Positions 1-5,742 of a stretch of DNA of 5,742 nucleotides are shown here, piece after piece. How positions within the stretch are numbered: the stretch's first letter is position 1; the number at the start of each line of letters is the position of its first letter. A program made the position numbers and the translations under genes. The notes beneath the pieces were generated by a model. That model did no database searches, had not been told where the DNA came from, and worked only from the letters and a program-made list of their open reading frames with translations. This stretch comes from DATMXS01 sp050260275 (GTDB lineage: Bacteria > Acidobacteriota > Terriglobia > Bryobacterales > Bryobacteraceae), in contig JBLNBX010000115.1 in assembly GCA_050260275.1 (NCBI GenBank), positions 1 to 5,742 of the forward strand, written 5' to 3'.

Positions 1-1848
1 CGCTGCACCGGGGACCACGGCCCCGGGCAGAGCGCTCGCGGTCGGCATCGCCGAAGACTGGGTCGAGACCTGCGGCAATTCGAGCAATTGCTCCGGAGTC
101 GCCGCGCTCAGGCGGGCCGCCAGGGAGAGCGGCTTCGGGGGTTGCGCCGTAACGGCGGGAGTGGCGCTCACAAGCGGTGTGTTGTCCGCGGGCTGGGCTT
201 GCGCCGGTGTCTGCGCAGGGGTTCCACTCGCCTCACTGGAGGGCCGGGCGGGCGGTGCGGCTGCGGCGGTCTGCGTCTCCTGGGCCGCGGGTGCTGGTGC
301 CGGCGTCAGCCGCTGCGGCATCTGCGGCGCCTGCTGCATCGGAACCGAAGGCGAAGGCCGCCCGGTGAGGTAGCGCATCGATTCGCTGACGCTCTTGCCG
401 CCTTTCACATCCGTGACCTCCAGGCGGAAGCTCACGTCATTCGTGATCGGCGAATACACGATGTTCCCATTGCGGAGTTGAACCAGGTCGATTTCGACAT
501 CCTCGTGGTTGTCTCCGTCGTTGATCGTGAGCAGGGCGCGAGACGCCGTCTGAACCGCCGGCGCGTTCCGGTTCCACCTCAGGACCAACTGCCCGGCGTT
601 CGGCTCGACGCTCAGCGAGAGCGGGTCCGTTTGCTGCGCCTGTTGCTGCGGCGCGCGATTCATGAAGACGAACCGGTACGTCGCGCCTCCGGCCAGCAGC
701 AGCACGATGACGCCTATCCAAACCCAGCGGTTTGCCAACAGGCTGGAACGCGCCGCGGCGTCCGGGATGGGCATGGCCGCGGGGATGTCGCTGCTGGCTG
801 GCGCAGGCTCGGCGGGCTTGGCGGCGGGGGCGGGGGCCGCCGCAGGCCCGGCCTTCTCAGCCGGCGCTGGAGCTGGTTCGGACTTTGCAACTTCCACGGC
901 AGGCGCTGCAGGCCGCGCCGCGGCTGTGGGCTTCTCTTCCTTCTTCGGGGCGGGCTGTACGGCCGGGGGTTTTCCCTCGGCTGCCTGCACAGCCTCTTCC
1001 TTCTTCACCAGCACCGGCCCGAGGGGCCGCTGCTCGTACTTAGGCACCACGACGGGCCGCGCCGGTTGAGCTGACTTCTCTTCCTTGCGGGCCGCAACCG
1101 GCGGACGCGCCGGCGCGGCTTCCCTGGACGAAGCGGCGGCCGGAGGACGTTCTTCCCGCCCCGGTGGCAACACAGGAGACGCCGGCTTTGCTGCCGGACG
1201 CGCCGGGGGTTGCGCCGCGGCCTGCTTGGGGACCAGGGCGGACAGCGCCGGGTCTCCCGGCTTCACTATCATGTTTGCGAGCGACTTTTCTATCTCCGCA
1301 CGCCGGAACGGGAAGGCCTGCGCCGCGTCTCCGCCTTCGAGGGCGCCATTCTCCCAGTAGAAGATGGCTCCCGTACTCGGCTTCATCGCAAACGGCTTGA
1401 CCAGCATGCAGATCTGCGAAGGAGACGCAAAATACTCCTTCACCAGCGCAAGATCGTCTTCGTCGAGGACGATGTCACGGCGCGTGTTGCTGCGGAAGAA
1501 CCCTACTACAGCCGCGCCAGAACGCGCGACGGCCTTCTCGAGCCGTTTCTTGTCCTCATCGCCGAACATGTACAGCGGGCCGCGGGAGTGATCGCACTCC
1601 ACAGGCTCGAAGCTGTCCACCAGGATGAGCCGGCGGCCGGCCTCGGCAGTCCTGCCGAGCAGAAGGCCGCCTATTTCTGAGCCGCGCCTCGTTACAGCCT
1701 TGAAAGCCTCGAGCGTTTCGCGCTCCAGGCGTTCAATTAGCTCAAGGCTAATGAAAACAGTAATCGCTTTGTCGGAGAGTTCCCAGCGATAGAAAGCTGT
1801 CGGATCAGGCACGGCAGGCGCATCGGCCGGCACAGTCGCATTCGTCAT
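1..1848 (-). CDS. Membrane-anchored protein with a degenerate JAB/MPN-like domain (3' end cut by window edge)
   Basis: The frame is open for 616 codons from an ATG at 1848 to the window edge, so the C-terminus is missing. The start is supported by a strong Shine-Dalgarno nine bases upstream. Residues about 20-168 resemble a JAB/MPN fold: EIGGLLLGR at 58-66, a central strand ending VVGFFRSNTR (114-123), then LDEDD (128-132) and MLVKPF (148-153). Aligned to the JAMM motif (E, H-S/T-H-P, S-x2-D), Glu58 and Asp132 are kept. Arg119 and Asn121 stand where the two zinc-binding histidines should be, and Asp129 replaces the serine, so metallopeptidase activity is unlikely. A Pro/Ala/Lys-rich linker (about 196-373) leads to one hydrophobic helix (375-391). 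A beta-rich, fibronectin-III-like domain follows (about 408-494), then another Pro/Ala/Gln-rich tail. I know this layout from acidobacterial hypothetical proteins. Its function is unknown to me. A cytoplasmic MPN-like domain with an exported C-terminal part is an inference. Confidence 0.85.
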   Translation of the reverse strand, partial: MTNATVPADAPAVPDPTAFYRWELSDKAITVFISLELIERLERETLEAFKAVTRRGSEIGGLLLGRTAEAGRRLILVDSFEPVECDHSRGPLYMFGDEDKKRLEKAVARSGAAVVGFFRSNTRRDIVLDEDDLALVKEYFASPSQICMLVKPFAMKPSTGAIFYWENGALEGGDAAQAFPFRRAEIEKSLANMIVKPGDPALSALVPKQAAAQPPARPAAKPASPVLPPGREERPPAAASSREAAPARPPVAARKEEKSAQPARPVVVPKYEQRPLGPVLVKKEEAVQAAEGKPPAVQPAPKKEEKPTAAARPAAPAVEVAKSEPAPAPAEKAGPAAAPAPAAKPAEPAPASSDIPAAMPIPDAAARSSLLANRWVWIGVIVLLLAGGATYRFVFMNRAPQQQAQQTDPLSLSVEPNAGQLVLRWNRNAPAVQTASRALLTINDGDNHEDVEIDLVQLRNGNIVYSPITNDVSFRLEVTDVKGGKSVSESMRYLTGRPSPSVPMQQAPQMPQRLTPAPAPAAQETQTAAAAPPARPSSEASGTPAQTPAQAQPADNTPLVSATPAVTAQPPKPLSLAARLSAATPEQLLELPQVSTQSSAMPTASALPGAVVPGAA

Positions 1849-1857
1849 GACGCACGT

Positions 1858-1864
1858 CCTCCCC
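1858..1864 (-). promoter_or_regulatory. Shine-Dalgarno of the MPN-like gene
   Basis: The minus strand reads GGGGAGG, a near-perfect anti-16S match, with nine bases before the ATG at 1848. This fixes the start of a gene that has no stop inside the window. Confidence 0.75.
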
Positions 1865-1886
1865 GTGGATGGGGTTTACGGCCCTG

Positions 1887-1915
1887 ATTCTACAGGAAAG
1901 CAACGGCAATGCCTA
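1887..1915 (-). promoter_or_regulatory. Possible sigma-70-type promoter, proximal
   Basis: On the minus strand TAGGCA (1915-1910) and TAGAAT (1892-1887) are 17 bases apart. They match the -35 consensus at 4 of 6 positions and the -10 consensus at 5 of 6. Transcription would start near 1880, about 30 bases before the start codon of the MPN-like gene. Found by eye only; the -35 is weak. Confidence 0.3.
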
Positions 1916-1919
1916 GATT

Positions 1920-2003
1920 ACATTACGTGAATAGTTGTACTGCAAACCTTAGCTAACGATCATATGTCCGTCGGTAATGTTACGAAGGTTTATATCTAAG
2001 GTT
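1920..2003. repeat. Two interleaved inverted repeats in an AT-rich patch
   Basis: AACCTTAG at 1945-1952 is the exact reverse complement of CTAAGGTT at 1996-2003. ACATTAC at 1920-1926 is the exact reverse complement of GTAATGT at 1974-1980. The arms alternate (a-b-a'-b'). An extra AAGGTT lies at 1985-1990. The arms are short and could arise by chance. Their clustering upstream of the MPN-like gene fits regulator binding sites, or interleaved (pseudoknot-like) pairing in a leader RNA if the distal promoter is real. Confidence 0.35.
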
Positions 2004-2019
2004 AATTCGATATTATCAA
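1989..2019 (-). promoter_or_regulatory. Possible sigma-70-type promoter, distal
   Basis: On the minus strand TTGATA (2019-2014) and TATAAA (1994-1989) each match the consensus at 5 of 6 positions, with a 19-base spacer that is longer than ideal. Use of it would give a leader of about 135 bases containing the inverted repeats described separately. It competes with the proximal candidate; I cannot tell which, if either, is used. Confidence 0.3.
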
Positions 2020-2032
2020 CTTCTGTCAGAAG
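2020..2032. repeat. 13-base palindrome, possible operator
   Basis: CTTCTG and CAGAAG form perfect six-base arms around a single T. It sits directly beside the candidate distal -35 hexamer (2014-2019) of the MPN-like gene, where a regulator could bind. There is no run of T after it, so it does not look like a terminator. Confidence 0.35.
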
Positions 2033-2040
2033 CAGGATTG

Positions 2041-2187
2041 CTAGCTCACGGTAATCGGGAGCGGTTTTTCGGGGCCGATCATTCTCGGAAGCGGTATCTT
2101 ACCGGCGCGAATGCGGGGGAGCCAGTTCCTCAGGGGGGCATCGCCAGGGTCGCGAAAATAGAACTTCCGGACTAGGAATTGAATCAT
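2041..2187 (-). CDS. Doubtful 48-residue open frame, possibly the tail of a decayed gene
   Basis: From an ATG at 2187 to TAG at 2041 the frame codes for 48 residues, beginning MIQFLVRKFYF and ending PEKPLPITVS. The same frame stays open upstream to a TGA at 2374-2376, giving 110 sense codons, but this extension has no ATG or GTG start and no Shine-Dalgarno. The residue mix is more protein-like than in the other frames here. The stretch RAGKIPLPRMIG (27-38) faintly recalls the G-x-x-P-x-P turn of AlpA/excisionase-type DNA-binding proteins; that is a weak resemblance, not an assignment. It may equally be a chance frame in GC-rich DNA. Confidence 0.2.
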   Translation of the reverse strand: MIQFLVRKFYFRDPGDAPLRNWLPRIRAGKIPLPRMIGPEKPLPITVS

Positions 2188-2539
2188 CGCGGCTAACGGA
2201 TTGGCAGACAAAACGCCTGAAATTCGCGCCCATGGCCTATCAGGAACCGGGCGGATATCGTCACGTGAGGCGCCAGTTTGGCCACCTTCGCGAGCGCGAG
2301 CGGCGTCACGAGGCAGGCTTGGAATTCCCCGGCCGAGGAAGTGCGCTACCGCCGCGCCAAAACCAGTTACCGCTCACTGTAGCGGCGACACGATCACGCT
2401 TGAACCAGCGCGATGGGGAACCCGAGGCATGCCTCCATACCGGCGCAACGGCCAGATTCGAGGGGAGTCAACTTCGCGTGGAACCCAGGCGGGCGGGGGA
2501 GAGGCACACGGGCGCGCTGACCCCGGTGCCCGGGAGCAC

Positions 2540-2563
2540 GCCCGAATCCAATTCGAAGCGGGC
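2540..2563 (-). other. Hairpin just after the ABC ATPase stop codon
   Basis: Twenty bases past the stop, the transcript can pair GCCCG with CGGGC, or alternatively CGAAT with ATTCG around a three-base loop. No U-tract follows, so it is not a classical intrinsic terminator. It could protect the 3' end or lie near a Rho-dependent stop. No clearer terminator is visible in the gap. Confidence 0.25.
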
Positions 2564-2582
2564 AAAAGCGGAGCGGAGCCGG

Positions 2583-3323
2583 CTACTTTCTGATCTGCTC
2601 GTCCTTCTCAATCTTTCCGTCGCGGATGTGAACGATGCGGTGCGCGTGCATGGCGATATCGAGCTCGTGCGTCACCAGTACGATCGTGTTGCCCTGCTGG
2701 TACAGGTGCTCGAACAGCGCCATGATTTCGTTGCCGGTCGCGGTATCGAGGTTGCCCGTCGGCTCGTCGGCGAGCAGGATCGAGGGGTCGTTTACCAGCG
2801 CTCTGGCGATAGCCACGCGCTGCCTCTGGCCGCCCGACAGCTCGTTCGGCTTGTGATACATGCGCTTTTCGAGGTCAACCATCTGCATGGCCCGCTTGGC
2901 TCTCTCGAGCCGCTGCTCGGCCGGGATGCCGGAATAGATCAGCGGCAGTTCGACGTTGTGCAGGGCGGTGGCGCGGGGCAGCAGGTTGAACGTCTGGAAG
3001 ACGAAGCCGATCTCCTTGTTGCGGATACGCGCAAGCTCGTCGTCGTTAAGGTCGCTAACGAGCTGGCCGTTGATGTAGTAGTCGCCCTTGGTCGGCGTGT
3101 CGAGGCAGCCGATCAGGTTCATCAGGGTCGACTTGCCCGATCCGGACGGTCCCATGATGGCGACGTACTCGCCGCGGCGGATCTCGAGGTCCACACCGGA
3201 AACGGCGTGGATCTCCTGGTCGCCCATCACGTACGTCTTCCAGAGGTCGAACGTGCGAATTACGACTCCGTTCCTCTTTAGTTCTTCTCCGCGTCCGACC
3301 TTATCTGCAACTGCTTGAGCCAT
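2583..3323 (-). CDS. ABC transporter ATP-binding protein, MacB/LolD class
   Basis: This 246-residue nucleotide-binding subunit powers a type VII (MacB-like) ABC system, in which ATP hydrolysis in the cytoplasm drives mechanical movement of a permease across the inner membrane. All elements are present: Walker A GPSGSGKST at 58-66, Q-loop Gln110, signature LSGGQ at 162-166, Walker B ILLADEP at 182-188 with catalytic Glu187, D-loop at 191-193 and His219. The stretch FNLLPRATALHNVELPLIY (112-130) is characteristic of the MacB/LolD/FtsE group. The length is that of a lone ATPase; there is no fused permease as in true MacB. About 22 residues precede the first domain strand. The ATG start is supported by AGGAG seven bases upstream. 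It follows the adaptor gene by 41 bases and was surely co-transcribed with it. The substrate cannot be read from the sequence; macrolides, lipoproteins, peptides or siderophores are all handled by relatives. Confidence 0.95.
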   Translation of the reverse strand: MAQAVADKVGRGEELKRNGVVIRTFDLWKTYVMGDQEIHAVSGVDLEIRRGEYVAIMGPSGSGKSTLMNLIGCLDTPTKGDYYINGQLVSDLNDDELARIRNKEIGFVFQTFNLLPRATALHNVELPLIYSGIPAEQRLERAKRAMQMVDLEKRMYHKPNELSGGQRQRVAIARALVNDPSILLADEPTGNLDTATGNEIMALFEHLYQQGNTIVLVTHELDIAMHAHRIVHIRDGKIEKDEQIRK

Positions 3324-3330
3324 GGGTTCT

Positions 3331-3335
3331 CTCCT
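3331..3335 (-). promoter_or_regulatory. Shine-Dalgarno of the ABC ATPase gene
   Basis: AGGAG on the minus strand, seven bases before the ATG at 3323, lies inside the 41-base spacer after the adaptor stop codon. It indicates independent ribosome loading within a shared transcript. Confidence 0.75.
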
Positions 3336-3364
3336 GGGTGCGCCTGCGGCCGCAAACCGGTGCG

Positions 3365-4792
3365 TCAGCTTTGCGAATCCGTCTGCGCCACGGTGTTGTC
3401 GACCTTAACGCGTGTCTCGTTCTTTATCGTCCGGATCACCTGGTAGCTGCCGGTGATGATCTCGTCACCATGCTTGAGGCCCTTCAGTACCTCGATATCG
3501 GATGCGCCCGTGATGCCGGTCTCTACTTGCTGGAAGACCGCCTTCCCATCCCTGATCACGAAGACGCCCTGAATCTCTTCCTTCCGGGCCTTCTCGGCGG
3601 CAGGATCGGGGATCGACGCCGCCTGCACGCCCTTGCGACCGCTCTTCGGAGGCTCCAGATCGCCTCTTTTCCGGACGGTCAGAGCCTGGAGCGGAATAGT
3701 AAGGACGTTTTTGCGGGTGGCAGTGGTTATCTTTGAAGTGCAGGAGAGTCCCGGTCGGATCTCTTCGGGGGGATTGTCCAGCGCGATCACCACCTTGAAA
3801 TCCTTGGCTTCCTGGCTGGATATGGCGCTCTGGGAAGCAGCCACCCCGGTGGAGCGCAGGATTGCGGTGTTGCCTATTTCAATAACACGGCCCTTGAACG
3901 TCTTGTTGGGGATGGCATCTATGGTGATCTCGGCCTCCTGGTCCAGGGCCACGTTTATGATGTCCGTCTCGTCCACCTTCACCTCGGCGGTGATGATCGA
4001 CATATCGGCGATGGTCATGATGGTCGAACCGGGCGAGTTCTGGATGCCGACAACCATGGCCTCACCGACCCTGACGGGCAGGTTCGTGACGACGCCGTCG
4101 ATGGGCGACTGGACGTAGTGCTTTTCCAGGGCGTTCTCGGTGCGGAGCAGCGAGGCCTTAGCCTGGGCGACGCGTTTCTGCGAGGCCGCTAGCTGCGCCA
4201 TCACCTGCTGGTGCTGAGCCTTGGCCTGTCCGAGCCGGGCCTGCGCCTCGCGTACTGCGGCCTCATAGGCGTCGTACTCGGCCTTGCGGAGGTCGAACTC
4301 CTGTTGCGCGACGAGCTTGGCCTCCCAGAGCTGCGCCGTGCGGTCGAATGTGCTGCGGATGCGCTCGCGGTCGGCGAGGGCGCGCTCGAGAGCGGCCTCC
4401 GCGGTGCGGACGGTCTGCTCGGACGCCTTGGCGGCAGCTTCGGTGGCGGCGGATTCGGCAGCGGCTGAGTTCACGCTCTCCTGCTGGGCCTTTACATCGG
4501 CCTGGGCCTGGATGGAATCGAGCCGGGCCAGCAACTGGCCTTTCTTTACGCGGTCTCCTTCCTTCACGTAGATAGCCGTCAGGCGGCCGTACGCTTCAGC
4601 GCCTATATTGATGTAGTTACGGGGTTTGATCTCGCCGGACGCGGTGACCAGGGAGGTCAGGTCCTGGCGCGCGACGCGGCCCGACTGGACCGTCACTATT
4701 CCGCGCTTGCTGTAGCCGATGGCCGCGATGGTACTGATTGCGCCCACCACAACCGCACCCACGATGATCCAGATCTTGTGCTTCCGCTTCAC
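3365..4792 (-). CDS. Periplasmic adaptor (membrane fusion) protein, MacA/HlyD type
   Basis: This protein of about 475 residues links an inner-membrane ABC exporter to an outer-membrane TolC-like channel. Order of parts: positively charged N-terminus and one membrane anchor (about 7-26); first half of the lipoyl/barrel-sandwich domain (about 48-92, with GRLTAIYVKEGDRV); a long Ala/Glu/Gln-rich coiled-coil hairpin (about 94-224); second lipoyl half (about 226-250, QSPIDGVVTNLPVRVGEAM); beta-barrel (about 260-355); and a membrane-proximal domain (about 362-465). A charged Lys/Arg/Glu/Pro-rich insertion lies at about 374-408. I chose GTG at 4792 because GGGGAG lies seven bases before it. A GTG five codons upstream (4807) would add GRYLV-type residues but has no Shine-Dalgarno. 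The ATPase gene follows 41 bases downstream, marking an export system, but the permease partner is not in view. There is no lipobox, so it is anchored by the helix rather than by lipid. Confidence 0.93.
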   Translation of the reverse strand: MKRKHKIWIIVGAVVVGAISTIAAIGYSKRGIVTVQSGRVARQDLTSLVTASGEIKPRNYINIGAEAYGRLTAIYVKEGDRVKKGQLLARLDSIQAQADVKAQQESVNSAAAESAATEAAAKASEQTVRTAEAALERALADRERIRSTFDRTAQLWEAKLVAQQEFDLRKAEYDAYEAAVREAQARLGQAKAQHQQVMAQLAASQKRVAQAKASLLRTENALEKHYVQSPIDGVVTNLPVRVGEAMVVGIQNSPGSTIMTIADMSIITAEVKVDETDIINVALDQEAEITIDAIPNKTFKGRVIEIGNTAILRSTGVAASQSAISSQEAKDFKVVIALDNPPEEIRPGLSCTSKITTATRKNVLTIPLQALTVRKRGDLEPPKSGRKGVQAASIPDPAAEKARKEEIQGVFVIRDGKAVFQQVETGITGASDIEVLKGLKHGDEIITGSYQVIRTIKNETRVKVDNTVAQTDSQS

Positions 4793-4799
4793 TAGATAT

Positions 4800-4805
4800 C
4801 TCCCC
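4800..4805 (-). promoter_or_regulatory. Shine-Dalgarno deciding the adaptor start
   Basis: GGGGAG on the minus strand is seven bases before GTG at 4792. The same bases would be codons 2 and 3 if translation began at GTG 4807, so the downstream start is favoured. Confidence 0.65.
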
Positions 4806-4843
4806 ACGGGATCAGACGACAGGCGCGTTTAATTTGTTCACAG

Positions 4844-4860
4844 ATTCCCACGAATTCCCA
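4844..4860. repeat. Direct repeat in the accA-adaptor spacer
   Basis: ATTCCCA occurs at 4844-4850 and again at 4854-4860, a period of ten bases (TGGGAAT on the transcribed strand). Spacing of one helical turn, about 50 bases before the adaptor start codon, fits a regulator site. With only two short copies it may also be chance. I found no clear -35/-10 pair nearby, so the adaptor may be read through from accA or have its own unrecognised promoter. Confidence 0.3.
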
Positions 4861-4915
4861 TGCTAGCACCGGGTACGGAGAACGGCAGAGCGCCCGTGCG
4901 GCGGGAACGCAGACG

Positions 4916-5742
4916 CTAGGATTCCGTGAAGAACAGGCCCATCGAACGGAACTTGGCGTACCTGTCGCGCACAAGCTCCTCGTCGGACATCGGGGACAAC
5001 TCATCGAGAGCTTGACGGACGGTGAGGCGGAGCGACTCGGCGGCGGCGTCCGGGTCGGAATGGGCGCCCTCGCCAGGCTCGGGGACTATGCCGTCGATGA
5101 GCTTGAGTTGCAGCAGGTCCTGGGCTGTGAGCTTGAGCGCGTTTGCGGCCTGCTCGCCCTTGGATGCATCGCGGTAGATGATGGCGGCGCAGCTTTCCGG
5201 AGAGATGACGCTGTAGACGGCGTTCTCGAGCATATAGACGCGGTTGCCGACGCCGAGCGCCAGCGCGCCGCCGCTGCCGCCCTCCCCAATGCAGACGACG
5301 ATGATGGGCGTCACGAGCCTGGCCATCTCGCGGAGATTGGTTGCGATGGCCTCGGCCTGGCCGCGCTCTTCGGCGTCGATGCCCGGGTACGCGCCGGGAG
5401 TATCGAGCAGCGTCAGCACTGGCCGGCGGAACTTGGCGGCCAGTTGCATGACGCGCAAAGCCTTGCGGTAGCCTTCAGGCTTCGGCATGCCGAAGTTGCG
5501 GTAGAGCTTCTGCTTAGTGTCGCGGCCCTTCTGGTGGCCGATGACCATAAGTGGCCGGCCCTCGAAGAAACCTGCGCCGCAGACGATTGCGGGATCGTCG
5601 CCGAAACGGCGGTCGCCGTGGATTTCGTGGAAATCCGAGATGAGCCTCTGTATGTAGTCGAGCGAGTGCGGGCGCTTGGGATGCCTGGCGAGTTTCACCC
5701 GCTCCCAGGCGGTACTTGCAGGCGCAGCAGCAGACCCGGCGT
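4916..5742 (-). CDS. accA: Acetyl-CoA carboxylase carboxyltransferase subunit alpha (5' end cut by window edge)
   Basis: AccA pairs with AccD to move the carboxyl group from biotin on AccB to acetyl-CoA, making malonyl-CoA, the first committed step of fatty-acid synthesis in the cytoplasm. The visible 274 residues begin with Ala/Ser-rich sequence and then AWERVKLARHPKRP, a hallmark of the family. They continue with HGDRRFGDDP, the LLDTPGAYPGIDAEERGQ block and the glycine-rich GEGGSGGALALGVGNRVYML segment that shapes the oxyanion-binding site of the crotonase fold. The frame has no stop before the window edge, and the GTG at 5698 is an internal Val codon, because WER just upstream is conserved. 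Compared with the E. coli protein (319 residues), roughly 45 N-terminal residues lie outside. The stop is TAG at 4916. The 123-base spacer to the adaptor gene shows no hairpin with a T-run, so read-through is possible. Nothing suggests decay. Confidence 0.97.
   Translation of the reverse strand, partial: AGSAAAPASTAWERVKLARHPKRPHSLDYIQRLISDFHEIHGDRRFGDDPAIVCGAGFFEGRPLMVIGHQKGRDTKQKLYRNFGMPKPEGYRKALRVMQLAAKFRRPVLTLLDTPGAYPGIDAEERGQAEAIATNLREMARLVTPIIVVCIGEGGSGGALALGVGNRVYMLENAVYSVISPESCAAIIYRDASKGEQAANALKLTAQDLLQLKLIDGIVPEPGEGAHSDPDAAAESLRLTVRQALDELSPMSDEELVRDRYAKFRSMGLFFTES

Larger units (their letters stand above)
1849..2582. other. 734-base intergenic stretch between the MPN-like gene and the ABC ATPase gene
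   Basis: No convincing gene is present on either strand, and I see no tRNA-like or rRNA-like sequence. The part nearest the MPN-like gene (about 1900-2035) is clearly richer in A and T than the rest of the window and holds palindromes and promoter-like hexamers. The remainder (about 2041-2582) is GC-rich. There, plus-strand frames give low-complexity Arg/Gly/Ala-rich translations typical of shadows. One minus-strand frame is open from 2373 to 2041 and is listed separately. This is the position where a permease gene would normally follow the ATPase. Confidence 0.6.

Noticed and set aside
88..1074. Plus-strand open frame of 328 codons, very rich in Arg, Gly and Leu
   Set aside because: It is the complement of the low-complexity Pro/Ala region of the MPN-like gene; its composition is an artefact of that repeat-like coding sequence.
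1210..1680. Plus-strand open frame of 156 codons
   Set aside because: It lies opposite the MPN-like domain, whose reading frame gives recognisable sequence and a proper ribosome site.
2370..2385. CCGCT/AGCGG hairpin as a terminator
   Set aside because: Only five base pairs with a six-base loop and no T-run on either strand; it is too weak to call.
2374..2565. Minus-strand 63-residue open frame just downstream of the ATPase gene
   Set aside because: The sequence is Pro/Arg/Ser-rich with no Shine-Dalgarno and no recognisable family. It is in the same frame as the doubtful open stretch at 2041-2373, so if that proves to be a pseudogene this piece should be reconsidered with it.
2201..2593. Plus-strand open frame of 130 codons in the intergenic stretch
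   Set aside because: The translation is Arg/Gly/Ala-rich without domain character, there is no clear ribosome site, and it runs into the 3' end of the ATPase gene on the opposite strand.
2232..3281. Long plus-strand open frame (349 codons) opposite the ABC ATPase gene
   Set aside because: It is antisense to a gene with every ABC motif intact; the translation is rich in Arg/Val/Leu/Gly with no recognisable domain, as expected for a shadow of a GC-rich gene.
4792..5004. Minus-strand 70-residue open frame spanning the end of accA and the spacer
   Set aside because: It overlaps accA in another frame for most of its length and has a Cys/Arg/Pro-rich translation with no support for a start.
4916..5698. 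accA as a complete 260-residue gene starting at GTG 5698
   Set aside because: The frame continues upstream without a stop, and the residues immediately before (AWER) match the conserved N-terminal part of the family, so the true start lies beyond the window.

Overview
All the genes I can support lie on the minus strand. Reading in the direction of transcription (right to left) they are: the carboxyltransferase alpha subunit of acetyl-CoA carboxylase (accA, entering from the right edge without its N-terminus); a MacA/HlyD-type periplasmic adaptor (membrane fusion protein); a MacB/LolD-class ABC ATPase; a 734-base stretch with no convincing gene; and a large protein with a JAB/MPN-like domain that runs off the left edge without a stop. 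The DNA is GC-rich, except for a clearly AT-richer patch at about 1900-2035. The mix of genes, and above all the N-terminal wording of the MPN-like protein, resembles what I know from Acidobacteriota (Bryobacterales/Solibacter type). That placement rests on recognition of protein style, not on a marker gene, and is moderate in confidence.

Right part (4916-5742): a housekeeping gene of fatty-acid synthesis, with the crotonase-fold motifs intact. A 123-base spacer follows. It holds a short direct repeat with a 10-base period and a Shine-Dalgarno sequence that places the adaptor start at a GTG at 4792.

Middle part (2583-4792): the adaptor and ATPase genes are separated by 41 bases and surely form one transcription unit. 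Together they supply the periplasmic bridge and the motor of a tripartite MacAB-TolC-like exporter. The FtsX/MacB-type permease that should complete the set is not in the window. Downstream of the ATPase there is only the gap.

Gap (1849-2582): the half next to the ATPase is GC-rich and contains a stop-free minus-strand frame of uncertain meaning, perhaps the remains of a gene. The half next to the MPN-like gene is AT-rich and carries interleaved inverted repeats, a 13-base palindrome and promoter-like hexamers. It is most likely the control region of the MPN-like gene.

Left part (1-1848): an uninterrupted minus-strand frame of 616 codons, open to the window edge. It encodes an N-terminal JAB/MPN-like domain that lacks the metal-binding histidines, a long Pro/Ala/Lys-rich linker, one transmembrane helix, a fibronectin-III-like domain and a further Pro/Ala-rich tail. 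This is the least ordinary item in the window.
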